From the NCBI GenBank assembly GCA_031835245.1, contig JAVKOQ010000242.1:7501-71500 (forward strand): a DNA stretch of 64,000 nucleotides, given 5' to 3'. How positions within the stretch are numbered: the first letter of the stretch is position 1; each line of letters begins with the position of its first letter. Below, in pieces: positions 56,159 through 64,000 of this stretch. The notes under the pieces are model-generated. The model was not told the DNA's origin. It was given only the letters and a program-made list of their open reading frames with translations, and ran no database searches. The translations under genes were made by a program, and so were the position numbers. This stretch comes from Balamuthia mandrillaris. Its lineage: Eukaryota > Discosea > Longamoebia > Balamuthiidae.

Positions 56159-58525
56159 TTATCCAGAAATGCCGAATTCTTGCTTGACATAGTCGTAGGA
56201 CTCACCGACGTTATCCACCTCGTTGAACTTTTGCCAGTCGAGGGCGATGGGTGCCTGCACCATGTGGTCAGGAATGCCAAAGGCATCCACGAGGTGGAGG
56301 GCCTGCGGGGCTAGTTCTGCGCAGAGGACGCGGATATGGTCGCCTACGAGACGGCCCTGCTCCTGGCTGAGCGTGTTGGTGAAGAGGTACCACGCCAAGT
56401 CCCTCTCAACTGCTGACAGGGCGAAGAGCTTGTAGAGGGAGGCCAGCACCTTCTTGTTGGCGGCCGACACCGACGAAGAGGAGAGCACATTTAGGAACTG
56501 AGAGGATGCCACCTGCTCACCAAAGGCTCTAGCAGCGGCTTGCACAGCGTCGCTCTCCTGCTCCATCCATACGTGGAAGAGCTTCTCTCCGCTGCCCATC
56601 TTGGATTGCAAGGATCGGGCCAAGTGCATCAACTGCTTGGAGAAGCGAAGCTCCAGAAGGTGGTGCAGGAAGGCCTCGTTCTGCAAGTCCTTACTGGCAG
56701 GAGCATCGCCCTCCGATCTGAGTTCAAGCTGGCCTGTCCTCAGGATGGTCAACAGCTCTTTGGCCACCTTTTGCATGAGCACTGAGTTGTCGCCCTCTGC
56801 GGTCATGCCAGCGTGAGCTCCGCCAATGCCCTCACCGAATCTGTTGCAGCTCAAATAGCCTTGACCACCACAGCGCTCCCTGTTTTTCCATGGTGACGGA
56901 TGATCAGTTAAGAGGACAAAAAAAGAAGGCGGGTTCTTAGAGGCCAAGCAAGAGAGTGTCAAACCTGCAAATGACAGCAGCTTCACCTGCGTGCCATGAC
57001 ACGAGTGGCTTCAACACACAACAATAAATAACAAGCAACTTTCCTGCCAGCTCGTCTCCCTTCTTGTCTCCGATAGTGACGCTCTCAAAGTAGTCTTTCA
57101 AAAAGTCTAGACCAAAGTTGAGGGCATAAGTCCTTGCCACGAGAGGCATCAATGCACGTTGCTGTAGTTGGTAAGCCAAAATGGGAGTATCGCTAAAGTG
57201 AGGTACAGAAGAAAAATACAAAATTAATAACTTAATAAACAAATGGAGATGACGATGCTAACAAACCTCTTCCCCGTAGGACCAACGCAAAGCCTGGAGG
57301 AGGCATAACGGATAGCAATAAGGAGCCCAACTTTGACTGCACCTTGCATCATACTTGCAATACAGATGCGTCCGCTCTACAGTGATGCAAAAACTAGAGG
57401 TCAAAAATTTGCTAATAAAAAAAGACAAAGTAAAAACCCACCAAAAGTTGATCAGCCACCGCCAGGAAACGGTTGCGGGTGCCCTTGATAGAGGAACGGA
57501 AGGCTCCTCCTTTCTCTACTTGGGAATAAGCATCCAGCAAGTTTTCGCGAGGCACACGAACATTGTCAAACCAAAGCTTTCCGTTGTCCACACCATTCAT
57601 GCTTATCTTTCTGCCCATGTCCTCCACTCTCACTCCCCTGCATGGAACGTGGTTGTCATCGCGAATGCGGCAGAGGAAAGCGTGGATGCCATGGTGTGTG
57701 CCCTTGATGTAGAGTTGAGCAAAGACAACAGCCCAACGAGCGTGGATGGCAGAGTTTGTGATCCAGTATTTTTGAGCAACAGTGGAGGGAGTATTCAGAA
57801 TGAACTCATCTGTCTTTTCGTCATAAATGGCGGTGGTCTCCATCTCTACGGCGTTGTTGCCATATCCCAACTATTGTTATTGTTGCGCATGTCAGCCAGA
57901 CAACCACAAGAGAGAAGCAGAGAGAGAGAGGGAGAGAGAGAGAGAAGCAAAGAGGAGAGGCAACCTCGGTCAAAGCAAAGCAGCCAATGTCGCGGAGGCT
58001 GTCAATGCCCTGAAGAAGGAGGCGGTGGTGCCTCTCAGTACCAAGCTTGAGGACAGTGCCGCCAAACAAGTTGAACTGCACGGTCATCTTGGTGGCCACG
58101 CTACCGTCCACAATGCCGCTGAGCTCGTGGGCGGCGAAGATCCTCTTGGGGTTGGATCTAAAGTCACGCACGGAGAGGAAGTCGTTGTCACAAATCTTTT
58201 GAAGGCGCTGCAGAGCCACCTCCCTCTCCTCTGGCAAGGAGATGTTGTTCTTGACGACAAAGAGGGGGTCCTTCAGGAACTCTCTCAGCCTGGCCCTCGT
58301 CTCGTGGTTGTCATGGTCCAGCAAGGCCGTCATTTCCTTCACGTCGAAGCTGGGCGCCTGGTGCCATTTGGCACGTAGCTGAGCCCCAGGGGCCACGCTA
58401 CCGCCGCACTCCTCCAACCTCAGCCCTTGCTGGGGAGCTTCCCTCTGGGCTGGTTGCAGGTGCGCAAAGGTACGTTGTAGCCTCCACAATGCCTGGTGTT
58501 GCGGCTGTTGTTGGCTTGGTTGCAT
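56159..58525 (-). CDS. Peroxisomal acyl-CoA oxidase with PTS2 signal
   Basis: Five exons (58525-57965, 57870-57442, 57376-57267, 57192-56965, 56879-56159) give 682 residues, near the 660 of animal ACOX1. Motifs in order: [74 protein letters not shown] and a C-terminal helical domain. It oxidises acyl-CoA to trans-2-enoyl-CoA with FAD and makes H2O2. Residues 15-23 are RLQRTFAHL, an exact PTS2 nonapeptide pattern (R-L-x5-H-L). The C-terminus GISG is not a PTS1, so import through PEX7 is inferred. Intron 1 has a sense-strand (CT)n. Confidence 0.9.
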
Positions 58526-58840
58526 TATTATTTTTGGTGCTGCACTGCGTTCTTCTTCTTCTTATTTCTTCTTTGTCTTCTGCTGTGCTCCGCCTGTGGC
58601 CCCTCCTCCTCCTCGAAAACCAGCGGCACGAGGAGGTTTGGGTTGGTTCTTGCCGAATGATGTCAGCACCGCGACATCAGGAGGGCAATAGCACCGCTTT
58701 TCGGTGATGATGCCCCATCATCATCCACACCCACCGAAAATTCCCTGCAACCACCTCAAGGCCTTGACCCCCCACCTAAAGAAGCTTTAGCAGAAGCAGA
58801 AGCACGCAGACAAAGAAGAAGGGGAAGCCAGGCAGGGCAC

Positions 58841-59829
58841 ATGGAGCGCCTCAGTGGGTGGTTTGGACGGCAGCCGGAACCAGAGCCCACCGTTTGGTCT
58901 GCGCGGCTCAGTGGATGGTTTGGACGCCAACCAGAGCCAGAGCCCACCCTTTGGGCTGAGCTCTCTGCTGAGTTGAACGAGCGTACGACCCTCTCCTACA
59001 AGCACGTACGTAATGGCCCCCGTTGCTGTACCCTCTGAAGGTTGTTCTGCCTGCTCTCTCGCTCACCATGCGCTGAACCTACCATAGAGACTCATGGGGT
59101 TTGGCATATGCCTGGGCCTTGGTTTTTTGTGTTTATTGCTGGTGAGTGGTTATCCCTTCTCTTCCCATGCGGGATACTGTCTACCAGAAAACTTCTAATC
59201 CTTCTCTACTTCTCCCCCCTCCCTCTCTCCCTCTCTCTCTCTCTCTCTCCTCTCTCTCTTTCTCGCTTGTGGCTTTACAGTCAATAATGTTTGTGCAAAC
59301 ATTGCTGGTATCACCAGCTCCATTTGCATTGCTCTACTCGGTCGGCAACGTACTCTTCTTAGCAAGGTATTGTATTTGCTACCCTGCTGCTCTCTGTTGC
59401 CCATACAGCTCACTCACCACACGATATCATGCAATGCATGCACACCTAGCACGATGTTTCTGGTAGGCCCAGTCAAGCAAGTCAAAAATATGTTTAGTCC
59501 TGTGCGGCTTGTCGCCACCATTATCTACTTGGCTTCGTTGGGACTTACCCTCTTCGTTGTTTTCACTGTACTTTCATTTCTCCCTTCTTCTCTGTTGTTA
59601 TACTTCTTCCATCTTCTTTTCTCCTTCTGCCATCTTTTCCTACCTCTGCTTCTTCTCTCACTCTCTGACCGGTTTGCCTGGTGGTAATGTCGATGTAATG
59701 ATAGTCACGGGCGGCTATACTGGTTGCTCTTTTTGTGATTATCCAATTCTGTGCGCTGATATGGTATGCTGCTAGTTATATACCTTATGCTGTATGTACT
59801 CCCTCCTCTTCCTTTCCTAAACTGGTACT

Positions 59830-59861
<32 letters not shown>

Positions 59862-59925
59862 ACCTCAGCGTACATGCATTTTCAACACATGCAAGTCCTG
59901 CTTTGGCTCATTGGAAGTTGTGTGA
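58841..59925 (+). CDS. SFT2-like vesicle transport protein
   Basis: Six exons (58841-59005, 59088-59141, 59281-59366, 59450-59567, 59705-59791, 59869-59925) give 188 residues. The membrane part follows the SFT2 pattern of four helices: RLMGFGICLGLGFLCLLL, PFALLYSVGNVLFLA, STMFLVGPVKQVKNMFSPVRLVATIIYL with LGLTLFVVFT, and AAILVALFVIIQFCALIWYAASYIPYA. SFT2 proteins act in Golgi retrograde traffic. The N-terminus has a 19-residue tandem duplication (RLSGWFGRQPEPEPT.W). The frame is open upstream of the chosen ATG to an acceptor-like site near 58668, so the N-terminus is probably longer. Confidence 0.72.
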
Positions 59926-60352
59926 GAATAACTAGTTGGTTTGCATGTAAATAAGAGGATGAGGATGAGGAGGATGACCTCTCCTTATTCAAAGCTCTCT
60001 TTGTATATGTTCTCTCTTTCTCTCTCTCTCTCTCTTCTCGTTCTCTTTCTCTTCAGTGAAAATCATCTCTCTCTTTGAATGATTGGGACACAAGGTGTAT
60101 AGATAACAAAGACAAGGTGTAGTAAAAACGATTGTACAAAAACAAGAAAATCATCATGACGAAAACAAATTGTTGTTGTCAAATTCAATTCGTTGAATCC
60201 ATAGGTGCGTGAAAATGAATGAAATAACAACGGTGGCTGAAGCATTGGAGGTTAGGTGTGAGAGAGACAAGTCAGGCGAGAATCCAAGTCTCGTTGAACT
60301 TTCGGGTATCGCACCGCATGGGGTGCTTTATCTGAGAACTTCACGTTCAACG
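59926..60352. other. Intergenic stretch without a supportable gene
   Basis: This is the 3' flank shared by the convergent SFT2-like and Fic genes. It contains a (CT)n run at about 60015-60034 and short open frames with no recognisable content. Confidence 0.5.
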
Positions 60353-60499
60353 TTATTCATCGAAGGAAGGCATGACGCCCCTTTGCTTGTACAGAAGCAG
60401 CTCGTCAAGAAACACATCCACACGCTGGAAGATATACTCGAACCAGGGGTTGGACTCGTGATGAAGGAAGTAGGGGTCAAAGCAAGCCAGGTACTTTGC
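60353..60499 (-). other. In-frame extension of the Fic gene after TGA
   Basis: Directly after the TGA the frame reads AKYLACFDPYFLHHESN, then a helical stretch with EYIFQRVDVFLDELLLY, and ends at a TAA. Fic folds normally continue with helices after the active site, so this looks like the true C-terminus. Confidence 0.5.
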
Positions 60500-61375
60500 T
60501 CAGTCCTTCTTGGGAATAACACAGCCATAATAGCCAGCATTGGACAGCTCTGTCAGCAACAATGTTCGTGCTGTCCTTCCATTACCATCAGCAAAGGGGT
60601 GCACATAGCAGAAGTCAATCATAAGCAAAGCAGTGTTGACAGGAGGGGGCAGTCGTTTGGCTTGTTCTTGGTGTACCTGAAGCAGGTTTTCCATGACAGC
60701 AGGCGCCTCGTGTGGATAAGGTCGAATGGTGGGGCTTCCAGCCACAGATACTGGTATCTTCCTGAAGAGTGTGGCTTGAAGTCCTTGGGTGGTTGCATGA
60801 GAGTGGTCGCGGTATAGTATCCTGTTCAGCTTCACTATCTTTTCCAGGGTTATCTCCTTGTTAAACAGGTTTTGTCGAGTATACTCAAGTGCGGATGCAT
60901 GGTTAACAACTTCTTCCACGTCCTTGGAGGGCAACCTATGGCCGCTGATTGTGACGAATGGTAAGCCCAGCTCTTTGGAAAGACCCAATCCCATGCTTAT
61001 GCCTTCAGCATATTCATCAATGGCCAGCTGTGTTTCACCTTTTGTGAGTTGGTTCCCCTCCAGGGCGGTGCTGTGGTGGGCAAAGGCGACCCGGAATGCT
61101 TTCCAAATGGGGGATTGTTCGTCGTAAACGGATCGTGGTCCACCGGTTGTCTCTTTGCCGTTAGGCTTTGCAGCCTGGCAAGCAGCGTTTGGGCAATTGG
61201 GTAACCGGCATGTTTTGTGCTTCTGTCTCTGAAAATGTTTTTTTTTGTTCGTTTGTTTTGCATTCTTGGAATTCGAAATCGACAAAGAAATCAGCCAATG
61301 ACGATGATCAATCTGAGGGGGCATTTCAAGATCAAGATCACATTGCCGCGTCGCTGTGCACGATTGGTGCACCAA
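60500..61375 (-). CDS. Fic-domain AMPylase-like protein; frame continues past TGA
   Basis: The single open exon encodes 291 residues. After a Cys/Lys-rich N-terminus it has HHSTALEGNQLT, the inhibitory helix motif (S/T-x-x-x-E-G/N), then DHSHATTQGLQ, IPVSVAG and the Fic active site HPFADGNGRTAR, followed by LLLTELSNAGY. The catalytic histidine and the phosphate-binding GNGR are intact. Fic enzymes transfer AMP from ATP to target proteins; FICD does this to BiP in the ER, but no signal peptide is seen here. The frame stops at TGA (60500-60502) after IPKKD, yet stays open in the same frame for 48 codons to 60353 and looks coding. An intron near residue 40 is possible. Confidence 0.75.
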   Translation of the reverse strand: MVHQSCTATRQCDLDLEMPPQIDHRHWLISLSISNSKNAKQTNKKKHFQRQKHKTCRLPNCPNAACQAAKPNGKETTGGPRSVYDEQSPIWKAFRVAFAHHSTALEGNQLTKGETQLAIDEYAEGISMGLGLSKELGLPFVTISGHRLPSKDVEEVVNHASALEYTRQNLFNKEITLEKIVKLNRILYRDHSHATTQGLQATLFRKIPVSVAGSPTIRPYPHEAPAVMENLLQVHQEQAKRLPPPVNTALLMIDFCYVHPFADGNGRTARTLLLTELSNAGYYGCVIPKKD

Positions 61376-61399
61376 CCGAGGTTTGGTATTGATATTGCG

Positions 61400-62176
61400 A
61401 TGGCAGGGGTGGTGTGTTGGAGATGGCGAGAGGCGTTGTTGTCGATGCCATCAACAGCGAGGAAAAAGGGACCACATCCAACAAAACGATGCTATTTGTG
61501 TGCGGCGGTGAGCTCTTTGGCGGTGTTGTGGTTGATGATGACGAAGGAGGGAGGGCGGGGATGGGACATCGCGAAGGAATCAGTCTGTTGTGTGGCGGCG
61601 GGAGGAGGCCATATGGAGGACCTGAGGTGGGCGAGGGAGCAAGGATGCCCTTGGGATGAATGGACCTGTGCCGATGCGGCGGAAGGAGGCCATTTAGAGG
61701 TCCTGAGGTGGGTGAGGGAGAACGGATGCCCTTGGGATTCACGGACATGCACCGGGGCTGCAAAGGAGGCCATCTGGAGGTCCTGAAGTGGGCGAGGGAG
61801 CGAGGATGCCCTTGGGATACATGGACATGTATCAGGGCAGCGGAAGGAGGACATCTGGAAGTGTTGCAATGGGCGAGGGAGCGAGGATGCCCTTGGGACT
61901 CACGGACGTGTGCCTATGCAGCCGGAGGAGGCCACCTGGAGGTTCTCAAGTGGGCCATCTGCAATGGGCGAGGGAGCAAGGATGCCTTGGGACGCAGATA
62001 CCTGTTGCGATGCAGCAGAAAGAGAACACCTGGAAATATTAAAGTGGGCGAGGGAACGAGGATGCCCTTGGGATGAATTCACGTGTACTTTAGCGGCGGC
62101 AGGAGGCCACCTGGAGGTGTTAAAGTGGGCGAGGGAGCAAGGATGCCCTTGGGATGAATGCACAACGCGAATGTGA
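61400..62176 (+). pseudogene. CPWD-type ankyrin-like repeat gene, frameshifted
   Basis: Seven tandem units of 99 bp (33 residues) span about 61600-62170, each close to GGHLEVLKWARERGCPWD..TC..AA. Units run through three reading frames. The first break is near 61762, where one base is missing in GCAAAGGAGG. The second comes from a 14-nt insertion at about 61955-61968 that copies part of the preceding unit. A third change is a missing C near 61985 (GATGCCTTGGG against GATGCCCTTGGG elsewhere). Intact relatives of this repeat type are widespread in amoebae, oomycetes and giant viruses. The start of the gene is unclear (ATG 61400 used). No intron is needed. As it stands no full protein can be made unless the breaks are sequencing errors. 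Confidence 0.7.
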
Positions 62177-62441
62177 GGAGGGCAAAGAGGGAGAACCACC
62201 CACAGGCAGCGATAGTGGCCAGGGTGATTGGTTGTACCCATTCAACATGAACGCTTGCTACTAAGCACAGGAGAGAGTCCACCACAGTGTTGTCAACGGT
62301 TTGGAAGTGCACTACCCATATTCTTTCCCTCGGTTTGCCATTCCGCACCGTCCCGGCCGCTTTGTTTAAGAGCTGGCCGCCCACAAATAGTTTGTTTTAA
62401 AAAAAAAACAGAACTAAACTAACCAAGTGCTACCAGCAACG
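62177..62441. other. Intergenic stretch before the AAMDC-like gene
   Basis: 265 bp without a gene call. I see no TATA box or repeated motif; a short A-run lies just upstream of the AAMDC-like ATG. Confidence 0.4.
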
Positions 62442-62940
62442 ATGAGCGAAGCCACTGGGGTCAATGCAGTGCCGGCACCCAGAGCCAAACCCAACAAGTC
62501 CCCTAAGATAAAGCACATAGAGCAAGGCAAAATAGTGGTTGGCAACCGCACCTTCAAGGACGCTATCATAACGCCCCATGGAGTGGAGGAGTGGGACTGG
62601 AACGACGAAGGCACTCAACACATACCAGGTAAACTTTTTTTCTGTGTAGATTGTTCAATGCTTGCTTCTCGTTTCTTCCGCCACTAATAAATAAATGTAT
62701 ACAACAAAATAAATAGGAATAAAGCAGACCGAGTTACGTCGTTTCCTTGACGAGGTGGACGAAGTGGTCATAGCGTATGGCACCCAATCCAGGCTGATGT
62801 GCCCTGAACACGTTACGGAGGTGCTGGAAAGCAACGGCATCAAGGTGCACGTGCTGCAGCCCATGAGCGCTGCTGAAACTTACAACCGACTTAGGCAGCA
62901 GGGCATTCGCGTCGGTGCTCTCTTCCACACCACTTCCTGA
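62442..62940 (+). CDS. AAMDC/Mth938-domain protein
   Basis: Two exons (62442-62628, 62717-62940) give 136 residues, slightly over the 122 of AAMDC. The domain reads KIVVGNRTFKDAIITPHGVEEWDW, GTQHIPGIKQTELRRFL, VVIAYGTQSRLMCPEHVTEVLESNGI and a C-terminal Y.RLRQQG...GALFHTT. This is the Mth938 fold (DUF498), shared with the complex I assembly factor NDUFAF3. No mitochondrial presequence is visible, so the AAMDC side fits better. The biochemical role of the family is not settled. Confidence 0.82.
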
Positions 62941-63149
62941 TTGGAGGAGCATCTGTGCTTTGAGTCTATCATCTCCTCTCTTTTTGCTCAGTCCTTAGTG
63001 TTCTTTACCTGCACAGAGAGGGCAAGTTAACAAAAGCCTCGCGAAAACAAGCAGAGAGAAGTGTAAATAAAACAAGAAATACTACATAAATAACAGAGAA
63101 AGCGAGAGAGAGAGAGAGAGAGAGAGAAAAAAAGAGAGGAGAGGATAGA
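62941..63149. other. Short 3' flank with (GA)n tract
   Basis: A (GA)n run at about 63100-63126 on the plus strand lies in the 3' flank between two convergent genes. Confidence 0.5.
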
Positions 63150-64000
63150 CTAACTAGAACAGGCAGAAAGGGAGGATACAGAAGAGAGGTTACCGAAGCT
63201 GCTACTGCTTGAAAAGAACTTGTCGATGAGCTGTTTTAGAAGCTCGTCGTCAATTCGCAGGGGGTCGACGCTTGCTCGTCCTACTGAGGGTACGGTATCT
63301 CCAGTTGCTCCTGAACTATGAACCGCATGGGCAGTGGAGAGCAGTTCGCTGCCCCGCCGCTCCTTTGCTGCCGCTGCCACTGTTGCTGTAGATCTTAGCG
63401 GATCCAACGACAGGGACGCTGGTAATGAAGAGGAGGAAGATGATAGTGGAGTAGAAGGTGTGGAGGATGATGACGAAATGGAGGATTGGTTGGCCGCCAG
63501 GTGGAGAGGCAAGGAGGAGCAAGATACCATAGAGCCCAGCCCCAGTAGCGAGCAGGAGGAAGGGCATTGAGCAGCGGCAGCCAAATAGAGTGAAAGGGAG
63601 GAGAGGGAAAAGTCTTCGTCTAGAGATGGGCCAGCATCTCCGTTTGGTTCCACTTCACAGCGCTCTTCACCACCCTTCTCGCTTGCATCTTCCTCCTCAC
63701 TGGTGAGACGATCAGAGGAGCTGTGCGCAATGTCCATCATATCCACTGCACAGCTGCAATTAGCGCTGTCACAGTGGAAGGTTCTGCCAATAGGATGACC
63801 TATATCCAACGGCAAAGATTGCGAAGACGTAGATGAAGAAGATGAATGACATGATAAAGTGGAGAGGATGGAAGGAGGAAGCACGGATAGAGCCAGCTCA
63901 GCTACAGTGCTGCCGGCCAAGGAGCGAGCGTTGATGGGCTGCTGTGGGAGGCCAACGCCTGACACAGAAGGAATACTGGGGGCGCTTTCATGGAGTGCTC
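63150..64000 (-). CDS. Serine-rich protein, C-terminal part (runs off window)
   Basis: One minus-strand frame is open from the window edge to a stop at 63150, about 283 residues. It is Ser/Leu/Ala-rich with a short Cys cluster (FHCDSANCSCAVDMMD), an acidic patch (SEEEDASEKGGEE) and a likely C-terminal helix (DDELLKQLIDKFFSSSSS). The start lies beyond the window. No family is recognised, and low complexity limits any inference. Confidence 0.5.
   Translation of the reverse strand, partial: ALHESAPSIPSVSGVGLPQQPINARSLAGSTVAELALSVLPPSILSTLSCHSSSSSTSSQSLPLDIGHPIGRTFHCDSANCSCAVDMMDIAHSSSDRLTSEEEDASEKGGEERCEVEPNGDAGPSLDEDFSLSSLSLYLAAAAQCPSSCSLLGLGSMVSCSSLPLHLAANQSSISSSSSTPSTPLSSSSSSLPASLSLDPLRSTATVAAAAKERRGSELLSTAHAVHSSGATGDTVPSVGRASVDPLRIDDELLKQLIDKFFSSSSSFGNLSSVSSLSACSS

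Noticed and set aside
1-64000. CRISPR arrays, rRNA genes, tRNA genes and bacterial operon signals
   Set aside because: I looked for regularly spaced repeats, conserved rRNA blocks, tRNA cloverleaf boxes and Shine-Dalgarno-linked gene strings and saw none I could support by eye.
1-64000. Altered genetic code suggested by three in-frame stops
   Set aside because: Normal genes here end cleanly at TAA, TAG and TGA with no extension, so wholesale reassignment does not fit.

Overview
This window is a piece of a eukaryotic nuclear genome. From about 6 kb onward it is packed with short-intron genes on both strands. Introns are mostly 50-150 nt with GT-AG ends, and many carry a long pure (CT)n tract on the sense strand. 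Gene content is core eukaryotic (TFIIF alpha, LEO1, BCAS2/SPF27, SPB1, IPI1/TEX10, EXOSC8, TIP41, acyl-CoA oxidase) mixed with features common in free-living amoebae: a bacterial-type HsdR-like helicase, a Fic AMPylase, a PLAC8 protein and CPWD-type ankyrin-like repeats. My inference is a free-living amoebozoan of the Acanthamoeba/Balamuthia kind. No marker in the window proves this, and the species is not identified.

Regions. (1) About 1-6 kb is AT-rich and holds no intact gene I can support. It carries decayed transposable elements (a Ty3/gypsy reverse transcriptase fragment, a chromodomain-like fragment, a DDE-like remnant), a small foldback/MITE-like element with direct-repeat flanks, and purine-rich simple repeats. 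(2) 6.4-22.7 kb holds nuclear gene-expression genes: TFIIF alpha (+), a JmjC/zf-4CXXC_R1 protein (-), a low-complexity coiled-coil gene (-), TIP41 (-), a small membrane protein (-), LEO1 (-), BCAS2 (-) and SPB1 (-). The first intron of SPB1 looks like a U12-type intron. (3) 23-33.8 kb holds the HsdR-like helicase, an armadillo-repeat protein and an IPI1/TEX10-like protein, all on +. (4) 33.9-41 kb holds a GET2/CAMLG-like membrane protein (-), a ZIP3/RNF212-type RING protein (+), a MIT-like/CRIB-like charged protein with an in-frame stop (+) and a RanBP2-zinc-finger/F-box/ankyrin protein (+). (5) 41.7-50.9 kb holds a large disordered protein (+), PLAC8 (-), a doublecortin-like protein (+), a neugrin/RRG9-like protein (-) and a type I membrane protein (+). 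(6) 51.4-60 kb holds carnitine acetyltransferase (+), EXOSC8 (-), a BSD-domain protein (+), a PTS2-bearing acyl-CoA oxidase (-) and an SFT2-like Golgi protein (+). (7) 60.3-64 kb holds a Fic protein with an in-frame TGA (-), a frameshifted CPWD-repeat gene (+), an AAMDC-like protein (+) and the C-terminal part of a serine-rich protein that runs off the window end (-).

Functional links. Several genes act in RNA polymerase II transcription (TFIIF, LEO1, JmjC), splicing (BCAS2), and ribosome or RNA maturation (SPB1, IPI1, EXOSC8). CRAT and acyl-CoA oxidase both act in acyl-CoA metabolism. There are no operons; neighbours share short divergent promoters or converge within tens of bases. All gene models are read by eye from splice signals and frame continuity. 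For most models the exon lengths sum to whole codons, which supports them.
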